DNA of 64,000 bases from assembly GCF_041080675.1 (NCBI RefSeq), contig NZ_CP163520.1, positions 4,154,001 through 4,218,000 of the forward strand. The letters are read 5' to 3'. Shown one piece after another: positions 1 through 9,235 of this stretch. A program made the translations under genes and the position numbers. Source of the stretch: Streptomyces sp. cg36. Lineage in GTDB: Bacteria; Actinomycetota; Actinomycetes; Streptomycetales; Streptomycetaceae. Positions within the stretch are counted from its first letter, which is position 1, and each line of letters begins with the position of its first letter. The notes below the pieces were generated by a model, which made no database searches, had not been told where the DNA came from, and saw nothing but the letters and a program-made list of their open reading frames with translations.

Positions 1-1489
1 CCGCAATCGAACGGCAGGAAGCCGACTGCCGTGCCTGGGCCGAACGCAACGGACTGACCGTCCGCAAGGTCCACATAGACAGAGGGCGCTCCGGCTACAA
101 GACCATTGAGCGCAAGGGCTTCGACGCCGCGCTGGCGGCCGTCACGGCGGGCGTCGTCGGCACGCTGATCGTCTGGAAACTGGACCGCCTGTCCCGCAAG
201 GGCATCGGCCAGGTGGGCAAGGTGCTGGACGACATTGAGAACGCCGGCGGCCGTCTCGTCTCAGTCGTGGACGGCCTCGACACCTCGAACGACTCGGCGC
301 GCATGGTGGTCGCGATGCTCGCTGAGCTGGCCCGGTCCGAGTCGAAGAATCTCGGGACGCGTGTCGGGCACGCGAAGCGCTACCTCCGCAGCAAGGGGCA
401 GTGGACGGCGGACAGCCTCCGTACGGGCTGCTCATCGACCCGAAGACCAAGAAGCTCGTCCACGACCCGGAGCACGCCGTCTATGCCCGCCTGATCGCGG
501 ACGAAGCCCTCGCCGGGACATCGTTGGTCAAGATCGCTCGACTCCTCAACGAGTACGAGATCCTCTCGCCCAGGGGCGGGCAGTGGAACGCGGCCAGCAT
601 CATGCAGCTCTTGCGTTCCCCTGCGCTCGCTGGCCTGATGCCGGAGACCGAGAGCGTCGAGACGGATGACGGCGAGCGGAAGTACACAGGCAGGGTTTTT
701 CCGTACCGCGATCCCGAGACGCTGGACACTGTCGAGATCGGCGAGGGGATCATCACGGTCGGAGAACGTGAACAGATCATCCGCACCCTGGAATCCAGAA
801 CGTTCGTACACGCGGGAAAGCGGCGGCCGAAGCCGGAGGGGACGGCGCTGCTCACGGGACTCGTCTTCTGCGCGGTTCCTGGCTGCGGTCGCCGGATGCA
901 CCGTGTGGGCGGGAGCTATCAGTGCATGGCTCGCCGCGCGGGCAACCAGTGCATCGGAGCGTCGGCATTGGCTGAGGCGGTGGACCAGTACGTGACGGAA
1001 CAGTTCCTCACCAAGCTCCCGGCGCTTGAACCGGACGACCCGCTGCTTGTCGCCATCGCAGATCGCTGGGTGCACCGTGTGGACCCGGAGACCTTCGCGA
1101 AACGTGATGCCCTGACTGCGGAGATCCAGGACGAGGAAGCCCGCCTGGCCGATCTGGAGGATGCACGCTACGTGCGTGGCGAGTTCAGCGGCGCCGCAGC
1201 CGTGGAGCGCTACAACCGGCTTTCAGAGCGGCTGAGGGGGCGCATCGAGGGGCTTCGTAGCGATCTCCGTAAGCTCCCCATGCCGTCCGTGGACGTGTCA
1301 CCGATGCTCGATGGCCTCACCCTGCGTGAGGCGTGGGCTGACGCGACGAACGAAGACCGGCGCGATCGGTTGTCGCTCGCCATAGACCGGGTTGAGGTGA
1401 GCAAGGGGGTGCGTGGTCAGCGGATCATCCCCGAGCAACGCATCCAGGTCCATTGGGCGAAGCTGGCGGTCACCCACACGGCCGCCTGA
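1..1489 (+). pseudogene. Large serine recombinase, frameshifted and missing its N-terminus
   Basis: The frame beginning at base 3 encodes the C-terminal part of a resolvase catalytic domain, including the stretch KLDRLSRKG and the E-helix region RSESKNLGTRVGHAKR. The reading frame then shifts near 405-410, where a triplet of G appears reduced to two, and continues from about 411 to the stop at 1489 as the recombinase domain (GQPPYGLLID), a zinc-ribbon-like segment with CAVPGC and two later cysteines, and a helical coiled-coil tail. This is the architecture of phage or element-type large serine integrases. The catalytic serine lies before the window start. A single missing base explains the break, so it is either a pseudogene or a sequencing error. 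It suggests that an integrated element lies mainly to the left of the window. Confidence 0.85.
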
Positions 1490-1524
1490 GGACCCGGTAA
1501 GCGCCCCGCCGACAGCGGACAGGC

Positions 1525-1602
1525 GTGACGAAGTGACGGAATGACGCTCTCGTTGTTTCCATGAGTGGATCAGAACTCATCGTCATTCCGTCACTTCGTC
1601 AC
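1525..1602. repeat. 22-bp perfect inverted repeat with nested 8-bp TGACG repeats
   Basis: The arms at 1525-1546 and 1581-1602 are perfect reverse complements of 22 bp around a 34-nt centre. Inside each arm the motif TGACG recurs three times at an 8-bp step. The inner segment has a further 5-bp pair (ATGAG/CTCAT at 1561-1565 and 1576-1580). It lies directly after the recombinase stop and covers the stop codon of the convergent hypothetical gene, so it may be a bidirectional terminator. The ordered direct repeats also resemble a protein-binding or replication site of an element. There is no T tract. Confidence 0.8.
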
Positions 1603-2238
1603 TCGGCATACGCAAAGTTCGGGCGAATCCCTCGCAGCGACCCTGGCCCCAGCTCGAAAGACATGCGCTGGGTGTGGCTCCGTTTTTGGGCGGGCATTCA
1701 AGGCTGACCTGGAGGAATCCTCGGCCCTCACGGTTGCGGCGTCGTCGGGTTCCGCCGGACCGGTGGCTGCGGGGTGCTCCGCCCGTACGGTGGGCATGCG
1801 CAGGGGTAGACCCGACCAGTACCAGGCATTCGCCGCGCCCGCCCGCTCGAGGTCCGCGCCGGCCCGCAGGTATCCAAGCAGCGAGGCCTGGACCCGCCTG
1901 TGCCCGAACGCGTTCAGCGCCGGCTCGAGGAAATGGCGGTTGAAGCTTGGGTCGGGGTCGTAGACGGCTGCCTTGATCAACGTCTGGAAGGACTCCTCGG
2001 AAAGGATCAGCTCCCGGCGGCAGACCTTGTACAGCGCCGTCCGAGCATGGTTCACCCAGGTTCGTGGATCGCCGGGCTGCGGCTCCCGAGCGACATCGAG
2101 CCCGAGGACACGGACGACCTCCGCCACGCATCCGGCGAACACATCCCTATGGTCCTCCACCGGCCCCGGCAGCGCCAGGAACCCCTGAACCGTCCGCGCC
2201 GTCTCGCCGGCAGTCTTCTCGTCGTCGTCCGTAGTCAA
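1591..2238 (-). CDS. Hypothetical protein next to the recombinase relic
   Basis: A 215-residue protein with an acidic N-terminus (MTTDDDEK) and an aromatic segment YWSGLPLRMP at about residues 143-152; I do not recognise a domain. The predicted part runs to about residue 152, after which the sequence is low-complexity and its last codons and stop lie inside the inverted repeat at 1581-1602. The C-terminus may therefore have been replaced or extended by an insertion event at this point. Third-position GC is high, supporting coding. It diverges from the thioredoxin/NHL gene with 74 bp between the two starts, which therefore hold both promoters. Confidence 0.6.
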   Translation of the reverse strand: MTTDDDEKTAGETARTVQGFLALPGPVEDHRDVFAGCVAEVVRVLGLDVAREPQPGDPRTWVNHARTALYKVCRRELILSEESFQTLIKAAVYDPDPSFNRHFLEPALNAFGHRRVQASLLGYLRAGADLERAGAANAWYWSGLPLRMPTVRAEHPAATGPAEPDDAATVRAEDSSRSALNARPKTEPHPAHVFRAGARVAARDSPELCVCRVTK

Positions 2239-2312
2239 CCTTCGGTCCCCTGCCGTAGGTCCTGCCGTACGCGTGTGATCCGACGTTCATACCAGGATGG
2301 CAAGCTTGAAGG

Positions 2313-4133
2313 ATGAACGATGCTGCCCCGGCGCCCACCCCCGCGCCTGCGCCCCGCCGCCGTGCCCGTGTCCGTGCCCCCGAGCTGATCGGCAAGGGCG
2401 GCTGGCTCAATACCGGAGGCAAAGAGCTCACCCTCGCTGACCTGCGAGGTAAGTGCGTTGTCGTAGATTTCTGGACGTTCTGCTGCATCAACTGTCTCCA
2501 CGTCCTCGACGAGCTGCGCGAGCTGGAGGAGAAGCACCGGGACACCGTCGTGATCATCGGCGTGCACTCGCCGAAGTTCGTGCACGAGGCCGAGCACCAG
2601 GCCGTCGTCGACGCCGTCGAGCGCTACCAGGTGCACCACCCGGTCCTGGACGACCCGGAGCTCGCGACCTGGAAGCAGTACGCGGTACGGGCCTGGCCCA
2701 CGCTCGTCGTCATCGACCCCGAGGGGTACATCGTCGCCCAGCACGCGGGCGAGGGGCACGCGCACGCCATCGCCGCGCTGGTGGCGGAGCTGGAGGCCGA
2801 GCACGGGGCGAAGGGGACGCTGCGGCGCGGCGACGGGCCGTACGTGGCGCCGGAGCCCGTCGCCACCGATCTGCGCTTCCCCGGCAAGGCGCTCGTCCTG
2901 CCCGGCTCGGGCAACTTCCTGGTCTCCGACTCCACCCGGCACCAGCTGGTGGAGCTCGCGCCGGACGGCGAGAGCGTCGTGCGGCGGATCGGCGACGGCG
3001 ACTTCAAGGAGCCGCAGGGGCTCGCGCTGCTGCCCGACGGGCGCGTGATCGTCGCGGACACCGTCCACCACGCGCTGCGGGTCTTCGACCCGGAGAGCGG
3101 GACCGTCGAGCGGGTGGCGGGCACCGGCAGGCAGTGGTGGCAGGGCTCGCCCACCTCCGGCCCCGCCCTGGAGGTGGACCTCTCCTCGCCGTGGGACGTC
3201 GCCTGGTGGCAGGGCAAGGTGTGGATCGCCATGGCCGGGGTGCACCAGCTGTGGACGTACGACCCGGAGTCCGGCACGGTCGGGGTCGCGGCCGGTACGA
3301 CCCAGGAGGGCCTGGTCGACGGCCCGGCGGCCGAGGCGTGGTTCGCGCAGCCGTCGGGGCTCGCGGCGACGGAGGACCGCCTGTGGGTGGCGGACTCCGA
3401 GAACTCGGCGCTGCGGTACGTGGAGGCGGACGGCTCCGGCTACGCCGTGCGTACGGCGGTCGGGACCGGGCTCTTCGACTTCGGGCACCGGGACGGGGAG
3501 GCGGGGCAGGCGCTGCTCCAGCACGCGCTGGGCGTCACCGCCCTGCCGGACGGCTCGGTGGCGGTCTCCGACACGTACAACCACGCGCTGCGCCGGTACG
3601 ACCCGGCCTCCGGTGAAGTGACCACGCTGGCCACGGACCTGCGCGAGCCCAGCGACGCGGTGCTGGTCGGGGACGACATCGTCGTCGTCGAGTCGGCCCG
3701 CCACCGGCTGACGCGGCTGCGGCTGCCCGAGGAGGCGGTACGGGTCGACGCGGTCGCGCACCGCACCCAGCGGGCGGCGACGGAGGTCGCCCCCGGCGCG
3801 CTCCGCCTCGACGTGGTCTTCCAGGCCCCGTCCGGCCAGAAGCTGGACACCCGCTACGGCCCGTCGACGCGGCTGATCGTGTCCTCGACGCCGGTGGAGC
3901 TGCTGGTGTCCGGGGAGGGCACGGGCACGGACCTGTCCCGTGACCTGACGCTGAACCCGTCGGTGCCGGAGGGGGTCCTGCACGTCTCCGCGATGGCGGC
4001 GTCGTGCGACGACGACCCGGCGAACGAGTACCCGGCGTGCCATGTGCACCAGCAGGACTGGGGCGTCCCGGTGCGCCTGACGGAGGCCGGTGCCACGCGC
4101 CTGCCCCTGGTCCTGGCGGGCCTGGACGGTTAG
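2313..4133 (+). CDS. Thioredoxin-domain and NHL-repeat protein (NHLRC2-like)
   Basis: A 606-residue protein. Residues about 20-160 form a TlpA/DipZ-type thioredoxin fold with the redox motif FWTFCCINCLH (CINC is the CxxC). The rest holds NHL-like beta-propeller repeats such as LPDGRVIVADTVHHALRVFD and WVADSENSALRYVE, followed by a C-terminal beta domain. The order thioredoxin, NHL propeller, C-terminal domain is that of NHLRC2-like proteins. No signal peptide is visible, so it is probably cytoplasmic. The physiological substrate is unknown; a thiol-redox or scaffold role is an inference. The ATG at 2313 follows a purine-rich GAAGG that is too close for a classical ribosome binding site, so the transcript may be nearly leaderless. 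Confidence 0.9.
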   Translation: MNDAAPAPTPAPAPRRRARVRAPELIGKGGWLNTGGKELTLADLRGKCVVVDFWTFCCINCLHVLDELRELEEKHRDTVVIIGVHSPKFVHEAEHQAVVDAVERYQVHHPVLDDPELATWKQYAVRAWPTLVVIDPEGYIVAQHAGEGHAHAIAALVAELEAEHGAKGTLRRGDGPYVAPEPVATDLRFPGKALVLPGSGNFLVSDSTRHQLVELAPDGESVVRRIGDGDFKEPQGLALLPDGRVIVADTVHHALRVFDPESGTVERVAGTGRQWWQGSPTSGPALEVDLSSPWDVAWWQGKVWIAMAGVHQLWTYDPESGTVGVAAGTTQEGLVDGPAAEAWFAQPSGLAATEDRLWVADSENSALRYVEADGSGYAVRTAVGTGLFDFGHRDGEAGQALLQHALGVTALPDGSVAVSDTYNHALRRYDPASGEVTTLATDLREPSDAVLVGDDIVVVESARHRLTRLRLPEEAVRVDAVAHRTQRAATEVAPGALRLDVVFQAPSGQKLDTRYGPSTRLIVSSTPVELLVSGEGTGTDLSRDLTLNPSVPEGVLHVSAMAASCDDDPANEYPACHVHQQDWGVPVRLTEAGATRLPLVLAGLDG

Positions 4134-4142
4134 GCCCCGACT

Positions 4143-4192
4143 GCCCGCGCGGTTGCCCGGGCCCCGAAAGGGACGCGGGCAACCGCGCGGGC
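4143..4192. terminator. Bidirectional hairpin between convergent genes
   Basis: Arms 4143-4159 and 4176-4192 form a perfect 17-bp GC-rich stem with a 16-nt loop. It sits just after the NHL gene stop (4133) and before the convergent aminopeptidase stop (4242), so it can end transcripts from both sides. It lacks a U tract, as is usual in Streptomyces. Confidence 0.75.
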
Positions 4193-4241
4193 GACCCACC
4201 GCGGTCCGCGGACGAAGAACCAGCCCGGGAAGGGGCGGGGC

Positions 4242-5531
4242 TCAGCCCTGGAGGAACGCCAGCAGCGCGTTCGCCAGCAGGTACGGGTCGTCCGCCCCGC
4301 ACAGTTCGCGCGCGCTGTGCATCGACAGGATCGCCACCCCGATGTCCACCGTGTGGATCCCGTGGCGGGCCGCCGTGATGGGCCCGATCGTGGTCCCGCA
4401 GGGCATCGCGTTGTTGGACACGAACGTCTGCCACGGCACCCCCGCCCGCTCGCACGCCGCCGCGAACACCGCCCGCCCCGAACCGTCCGTCGCGTACCGC
4501 TGGTTGACGTTGACCTTGAGGATCGGGCCGCCGTTGGCGCGCGGGTGGTGCGTCGGGTCGTGGCGCTCCGCGTAGTTGGGGTGGATGGCGTGGCCGGTGT
4601 CGGAGGAGAGGCAGACCGTGCCCGCGAAGGCCCGCGCCTTGTCCTCGTAGGACCCGCCGCGCGCGAACACCGAGCGCTCCAGGACCGTGCCGAGCAGGGG
4701 GCCGTCCGCGCCGGTGTCGGCCTGCGAGCCGTTCTCCTCGTGGTCGAAGGCGGCCAGGACCGGGATGAAGTCCGGCTCGGCGGCGGTGGACGCGGCGGCC
4801 AGGGCGGCCGTGCCCGCGTGCACCGAGATCAGGTTGTCCATCCGGGGCCCGGCCACCAGCTCCTGGTCGCGGCCCAGGTACGACGGCGGCTCGATGGAGT
4901 GCACCATCAGGTCCCAGCCGGTGACCTCGCCCTCGGCCAGGCCCTCCTCCTGCTCCAGGAAGCGGATGAGGTCGCCCTCGGCGACGTCGCCGAGGCCCCA
5001 GATGGGCTGGAGGTGCTTCTGCCGGTCCAGCTTGAGGCCGTCGTTGGCCGAGCGGTCCAGGTGGATGGCGAGCTGGGGGACGCGCAGCAGGGCGCGGTCC
5101 ACGTTCACCAGGCGGTGGGTGCCGTCGCGCAGGGTGAGGCGGCCCGCGAGCCCGAGGTCGCGGTCGAGCCAGGTGTTGAGGAGCGTCCCGCCGTAGACCT
5201 CGACGGCGACCTGGCGCCAGCCGTGGGCGCCGGTGTCCGGCAGGGGCTTGACCCGCAGGTTGGGCGAGTCGGTGTGGGCCCCCACGATCCGGAACGGGGT
5301 GTGCGCCGCCGCCCCCTCCGGCACGTACCAGGCGATGATCGCGCCGCCGCGCAGCACGTACTTCCCGCCCGCGCTCGCGTCCCACGCGTCCGTCTCCCGC
5401 ACCTGCTGGAAGCCGGCCTTCTCCAGCCGCGCCGCCGCGTTCGCCACCGCGTGGTACGGGGACGGGCTGGCCGCCAGGAAGGACATCAGGTCGTCGGTGT
5501 GGCCGCGGTCGAAGCGGGGCGGAGTGCTCAT
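4242..5531 (-). CDS. M18 family aminopeptidase (aspartyl aminopeptidase type)
   Basis: A 429-residue cytoplasmic zinc metallopeptidase that removes N-terminal, typically acidic, residues from peptides. The M18 signatures are all visible: the metal-binding GAHTDSPNLRVKP near residue 85, DHEENGSQADTGADGPLL near 238, and SDTGHAIHPNY near 293, with a C-terminal TTIGPITAARHGIHTVDIG segment carrying the last metal ligand. Length is normal for bacterial M18 enzymes. It follows the acyl-CoA dehydrogenase gene on the same strand but is separated from it by a strong terminator at 5564-5595, so it probably has its own promoter. Confidence 0.95.
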   Translation of the reverse strand: MSTPPRFDRGHTDDLMSFLAASPSPYHAVANAAARLEKAGFQQVRETDAWDASAGGKYVLRGGAIIAWYVPEGAAAHTPFRIVGAHTDSPNLRVKPLPDTGAHGWRQVAVEVYGGTLLNTWLDRDLGLAGRLTLRDGTHRLVNVDRALLRVPQLAIHLDRSANDGLKLDRQKHLQPIWGLGDVAEGDLIRFLEQEEGLAEGEVTGWDLMVHSIEPPSYLGRDQELVAGPRMDNLISVHAGTAALAAASTAAEPDFIPVLAAFDHEENGSQADTGADGPLLGTVLERSVFARGGSYEDKARAFAGTVCLSSDTGHAIHPNYAERHDPTHHPRANGGPILKVNVNQRYATDGSGRAVFAAACERAGVPWQTFVSNNAMPCGTTIGPITAARHGIHTVDIGVAILSMHSARELCGADDPYLLANALLAFLQG

Positions 5532-5563
5532 GCGTTCACCTTAACCAGGGGCACCGACGGACA

Positions 5564-5595
5564 AGGGCCCGCTTCCCCAAGGGGATGCGGGCCCT
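5564..5595 (-). terminator. Terminator after the acyl-CoA dehydrogenase gene
   Basis: AGGGCCCGC (5564-5572) pairs perfectly with GCGGGCCCT (5587-5595). It lies 36 bp downstream of the dehydrogenase stop on the minus strand and upstream of the aminopeptidase start. Confidence 0.7.
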
Positions 5596-5631
5596 CCGTC
5601 CGGGGGGCCTGGAAGGAGGCCCGGGGACGTC

Positions 5632-7461
5632 CTAGAAGGCGGCCTCGTCCAGCTCCATCAGGGAGTTGTCGACGGTCTCGGCCAGCGCGCGGGCGGTGCC
5701 GACGCCGGGCAGGACGTTCGCGGCGAAGAACTTCGCGGCGGCGATCTTGCCGGTGTAGAAGGCGACGTCCTTGCCGGCGGCCGAGGGCAGCTTCTCGGCG
5801 GCGACGGCGGCGCTCTTGAGGAGCAGGTAGCCGACGACGACGTCACCGGAGGCCATCAGCAGGCGGGTGGTGTTGAGGCCCACCTTGTAGATGTTCTTGA
5901 CGTCCTCGCCGGTGGCGGTGAGGTCGGTGATCATCGTGCCGACGATCGCCTCCAGGTCGACCGCGGCCTTGGCCAGCGAGTCGAGCGCGCCGCCCAGCTC
6001 CTCGTGGCCCGACTGCTCGGCGAGGAACTTCTTGATCTCCTCGGAGAGGAGGTTCAGGGAGGCGCCCTGGTCGCGGACGATCTTCCGGAAGAAGAAGTCC
6101 TGGCCCTGGATCGCGGTGGTGCCCTCGTAGAGCGTGTCGATCTTGGCGTCGCGGATGTACTGCTCGATCGGGTACTCCTGGAGGTACCCGGAGCCGCCGA
6201 AGGTCTGCAGCGACTCGTGCGAGAGCTTCTCGTACGACTTCTCCGAGCCGTAGCCCTTCACGATCGGCAGCAGCAGGTCGTTGAGGCCCACCAGCGCCTT
6301 GGCGTCCTCGCCCGCGGCCTCCTTGAGCTGGATCGCGTCCTGGACGGCGGCGGTGTAGAGGACGAGGGAGCGCATGCCCTCGGCGTACGCCTTCTGCGTC
6401 ATCAGGGAGCGGCGCACGTCGGGGTGGTGCGTGATCGTCACCTTGGGCGCGGTCTTGTCCATGAACTGCGAGAGGTCGCTGCCCTGGACGCGCTCCTTGG
6501 CGTACTCCAGCGCGTTCAGGTAACCCGTCGACAGGGTCGCGATGGCCTTCGTGCCGACCATCATCCGGGCGAACTCGATGATCATGAACATCTGGCGGAT
6601 GCCGTCGTGCTTGTCGCCGATCAGCCAGCCCTTGGCGGGGTGCTTGTCGCCGAAGGTCATCTCGCACGTGTTGGACGCCTTGAGGCCCATCTTGTGCTCG
6701 ACGTTCGTCGCGTACACGCCGTTGCGCTCGCCCAGCTCGCCGGTCTCGAAGTCGAAGTGGAACTTCGGGACCAGGAAGAGGGAGAGGCCCTTGGTGCCGG
6801 GGCCGTGGCCCTCGGGGCGGGCGAGGACGTAGTGGAGGATGTTCTCCTCCATGTCGTGCTCGCCGGAGGTGATGAAGCGCTTCACGCCCTCGATGTGCCA
6901 GGAGCCGTCGTCCTGCTGGACGGCCTTGGTGCGGCCGGCGCCCACGTCCGAGCCGGCGTCCGGCTCGGTGAGGACCATGGTGGAGCCCCAGCGCTTCTCG
7001 ACGGCGATCTCGGCGATCTTCTTCTGGACCTCGTTGCCCTCCTCGAAGAGGATGCCGGCGAAGGCCGGGCCCGAGGAGTACATCCACACGGCCGGGTTGG
7101 CGCCCAGCAGCAGCTCGGCGTAGGCCCAGATGAGGGAGCGCGGGGAAACGGTTCCGCCGATCTCCTCCGGCAGGCCCAGGCGCCAGTACTCGCTGTCCAT
7201 GAACGCCTTGTAGGAGCTCTTGAAGGACGCCGGGACCGGCGCGGTGTTGGTCTCCGGGTCGAACACCGGCGGGTTGCGGTCGGCGTCGGCGAAGGAGTCG
7301 GCCAGCTCGTTCTCGGCGAGACGCGCGATCTCGTCGAGGATGGTCTTGGCGGTGTCGACGTCCATCTCGGCGAACGGGCCGGTGCCGTACAGCTTGTCGC
7401 GCCCGAGGACCTCGAAGAGGTTGAACTCGATGTCGCGGAGATTCGACTTGTAGTGCCCCAT
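5632..7461 (-). CDS. Acyl-CoA dehydrogenase (FadE-type, about 600 residues)
   Basis: A 609-residue FAD-dependent acyl-CoA dehydrogenase that would carry out the first oxidation of beta-oxidation. Visible landmarks are the flavin-binding segment [17 protein letters not shown] (about residues 163-179), the middle beta domain with [12 protein letters not shown], and the C-terminal catalytic region [20 protein letters not shown], whose terminal glutamate in YEGTTAIQ is the expected base. The extra C-terminal domain of about 130 residues places it with the long FadE/AidB-like group (DUF1974-like or N-terminally extended types) rather than the 380-residue short enzymes. It is divergent from the SseB-like gene, and the shared upstream region holds a palindrome at 7522-7533 that could be a fatty-acid-responsive operator. 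Confidence 0.92.
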   Translation of the reverse strand: MGHYKSNLRDIEFNLFEVLGRDKLYGTGPFAEMDVDTAKTILDEIARLAENELADSFADADRNPPVFDPETNTAPVPASFKSSYKAFMDSEYWRLGLPEEIGGTVSPRSLIWAYAELLLGANPAVWMYSSGPAFAGILFEEGNEVQKKIAEIAVEKRWGSTMVLTEPDAGSDVGAGRTKAVQQDDGSWHIEGVKRFITSGEHDMEENILHYVLARPEGHGPGTKGLSLFLVPKFHFDFETGELGERNGVYATNVEHKMGLKASNTCEMTFGDKHPAKGWLIGDKHDGIRQMFMIIEFARMMVGTKAIATLSTGYLNALEYAKERVQGSDLSQFMDKTAPKVTITHHPDVRRSLMTQKAYAEGMRSLVLYTAAVQDAIQLKEAAGEDAKALVGLNDLLLPIVKGYGSEKSYEKLSHESLQTFGGSGYLQEYPIEQYIRDAKIDTLYEGTTAIQGQDFFFRKIVRDQGASLNLLSEEIKKFLAEQSGHEELGGALDSLAKAAVDLEAIVGTMITDLTATGEDVKNIYKVGLNTTRLLMASGDVVVGYLLLKSAAVAAEKLPSAAGKDVAFYTGKIAAAKFFAANVLPGVGTARALAETVDNSLMELDEAAF

Positions 7462-7521
7462 GGCGACGGCTCCGTAAGCAGGATCGGTTACATCTCTACC
7501 AGCAAGTAGCTACGATGATGC

Positions 7522-7533
7522 TACCCACGGGTA
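7522..7533. promoter_or_regulatory. TACCC-N2-GGGTA palindrome in a divergent promoter region
   Basis: TACCCACGGGTA lies 61 bp upstream of the acyl-CoA dehydrogenase start and 51 bp upstream of the SseB-like start, in an unusually AT-rich stretch that also holds repeated GTAGC/GCTAC words (7506-7523). The arms are exact inverted repeats. A TetR-type or similar repressor site is a reasonable inference; there is no regulator gene alongside. Confidence 0.4.
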
Positions 7534-7583
7534 ATAAGACGCAACCCCTCTGGGCCCATATGTGGCGCACTACTCTTGCGCCC

Positions 7584-8033
7584 ATGTACGGCTACGACCA
7601 GAACCAGGGTGCTCAAGCGCAGTACGCCCAGCCGCAGCCCTCCTACGGGGAGCAGCCGCTGTACCCCGAGCCGTCGCCGCCCTCGCTCGCGGACGCGGTG
7701 CGGGCCTTCACCACGGGGTCCCTGTCCGCCGAGGACTTCCAGCAGATCTTCGCGGGCTCCAAGGTGTACTGCCCGCGCGGGGACAACCCCGGGTTCCTGG
7801 CGCTGCACAACACGCAGCAGCCGGTGATCCCCATGTTCACCTCGCTCAAGGAGCTGCGCCGGTACGCGGGCAAGGAGTCCAAGTACTTCGTCATCACCGG
7901 CGCGGAGGTCATCGACCTGCTCCCGACCGGGTACGGCTTCGTCCTCGACATGGAGGGCGACCACCGGATGGTGTTCGACGCCAAGGCCGTCGAGCAGATG
8001 GTGGACTTCGCGATGCGACGGATGTACGGGTAG
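7584..8033 (+). CDS. SseB-like domain protein
   Basis: A 149-residue protein with a Gln/Tyr/Pro-rich N-terminal 30 residues followed by an SseB-type alpha/beta domain (about residues 35-149) including FTSLKELRRYAG and a closing AVEQMVDFAMRRMYG. Such small proteins are common in Streptomyces, where their function is undefined; some SseB family members are type VII or type III secretion associated, but no secretion gene lies nearby. The ATG at 7584 is preferred over an in-frame ATG at 7515, because the upstream extension overlaps the divergent promoter region and has no coding bias. Confidence 0.8.
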   Translation: MYGYDQNQGAQAQYAQPQPSYGEQPLYPEPSPPSLADAVRAFTTGSLSAEDFQQIFAGSKVYCPRGDNPGFLALHNTQQPVIPMFTSLKELRRYAGKESKYFVITGAEVIDLLPTGYGFVLDMEGDHRMVFDAKAVEQMVDFAMRRMYG

Positions 8034-8045
8034 GGCGTGCCTCCC

Positions 8046-8099
8046 GGATCCCGTCGGCTCCGGTGCCGCCGCGTCGTCGTGGCGGCCGGGGCGGGATCC
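8046..8099 (+). terminator. Compound hairpin after the SseB-like gene
   Basis: Outer arms GGATCCCG (8046-8053) and CGGGATCC (8092-8099) enclose a second pair, GCCGCC and GGCGGC. It starts 13 bp after the stop codon and there is no other gene until the pirin gene, so it is a likely transcription terminator. Confidence 0.55.
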
Positions 8100-8208
8100 G
8101 CGCGCCGGTCCGGCAGGGGCCGTTTTCCGCCATTCGGGTGGTTTTGGGCGCCGGGTTCCGGCGTGGGAATGGCTGCGCCTTGCTAGCTGTTCACCATTCA
8201 ACTACTTT

Positions 8209-8223
8209 GGATGCTGAGCATCC
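8209..8223. promoter_or_regulatory. Small palindrome before the pirin gene
   Basis: GGATGC-TGA-GCATCC lies 18 bp upstream of the pirin start codon, just after an AT-rich stretch (TTCACCATTCAACTACTTT, 8190-8208) that would fit a promoter. It could be an operator or an RNA hairpin next to the ribosome binding site GAGGAGG at 8228-8234. Confidence 0.35.
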
Positions 8224-8241
8224 CGCGAGGAGGGCCGTCCC

Positions 8242-9198
8242 ATGCCTGCTGTGACCGTCGAAAACCCGCTCACCCTGCCGCGGGTCGCCGCGCCCGAGGG
8301 TGCCGTGCCGCGTCCCGTGCTCGCCGTGACCACGGCGCCGGCCGGGTTCGAGGGGGAGGGGTTCCCGGTGCGGCGCGCGTTCGCCGGGATCAACTACAAG
8401 TACCTCGACCCGTTCATCATGATGGACCAGATGGGTGAGGTGGAGTACGCGCCGGGCGAGCCCAAGGGCACCCCCTGGCACCCCCACCGCGGCTTCGAGA
8501 CCGTGACCTATCTGATCGACGGCACCTTCGTGCACCAGGACAGCAACGGTGGCGGCGGCACGATCATGAACGGCGACACCCAGTGGATGACGGCGGGCTC
8601 CGGCCTGCTCCACATCGAGGCGCCGCCGGAGTCGCTGGTCACCTCGGGCGGCCTCTTCCACGGCCTCCAGCTGTGGGTGAACCTGCCCGCCGCCGACAAG
8701 ATGATGGACCCCCGCTACCAGGACATCCGGGGCGGCCAGGTCCAGCTCCTCACCTCGCCCGACGGGGGTGCGCTGCTGCGGGTCATCGCCGGGTCGCTGG
8801 ACGGCCACGACGGGCCCGGCATCACGCACACGCCGATCACGATGATCCACGCGACCGTGCGGCCGGGGGCCGAGATCACGCTGCCGTGGCGGCAGGACTT
8901 CAACGGGCTGGCGTACGTGCTGGCCGGGCGGGGGTCGGTGGGCACCGACCGGCGGCCCGTCCACATGGGGCAGACCGCCGTGTTCGGCGACGGCGGGTCG
9001 CTGACGGTCCGTGCGGACGAGCGGCAGGACGCCCATACGCCGGACCTGGAGGTCGTGCTCCTCGGTGGGCGGCCCATCCGGGAGCCGATGGCGCACTACG
9101 GGCCGTTCGTGATGAACACGCGGGAGGAGTTGCAGCAGGCGTTCGAGGACTTTCAGAAGGGGCGGCTGGGGACGGTTCCGGCGGTCCACGGGATGTAG
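8242..9198 (+). CDS. Pirin family protein
   Basis: A 318-residue bicupin. The N-terminal cupin has the pirin metal site WHPHRGFETVTYLIDG (residues 80-95), with the histidines and glutamate expected to bind iron, and GLLHIEAPPE further on. The C-terminal cupin (about residues 190-300) is more divergent and lacks the metal histidines, as in most pirins. Bacterial pirins are reported as quercetin dioxygenases or as regulators of pyruvate metabolism and stress; which applies here cannot be told. The ATG at 8242 has a strong GAGGAGG ribosome binding site 7 nt upstream. Confidence 0.92.
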   Translation: MPAVTVENPLTLPRVAAPEGAVPRPVLAVTTAPAGFEGEGFPVRRAFAGINYKYLDPFIMMDQMGEVEYAPGEPKGTPWHPHRGFETVTYLIDGTFVHQDSNGGGGTIMNGDTQWMTAGSGLLHIEAPPESLVTSGGLFHGLQLWVNLPAADKMMDPRYQDIRGGQVQLLTSPDGGALLRVIAGSLDGHDGPGITHTPITMIHATVRPGAEITLPWRQDFNGLAYVLAGRGSVGTDRRPVHMGQTAVFGDGGSLTVRADERQDAHTPDLEVVLLGGRPIREPMAHYGPFVMNTREELQQAFEDFQKGRLGTVPAVHGM

Positions 9199-9235
9199 CC
9201 CCTCCCCGCCCCTTCCCCAAACCCTCCGGGGGTGG

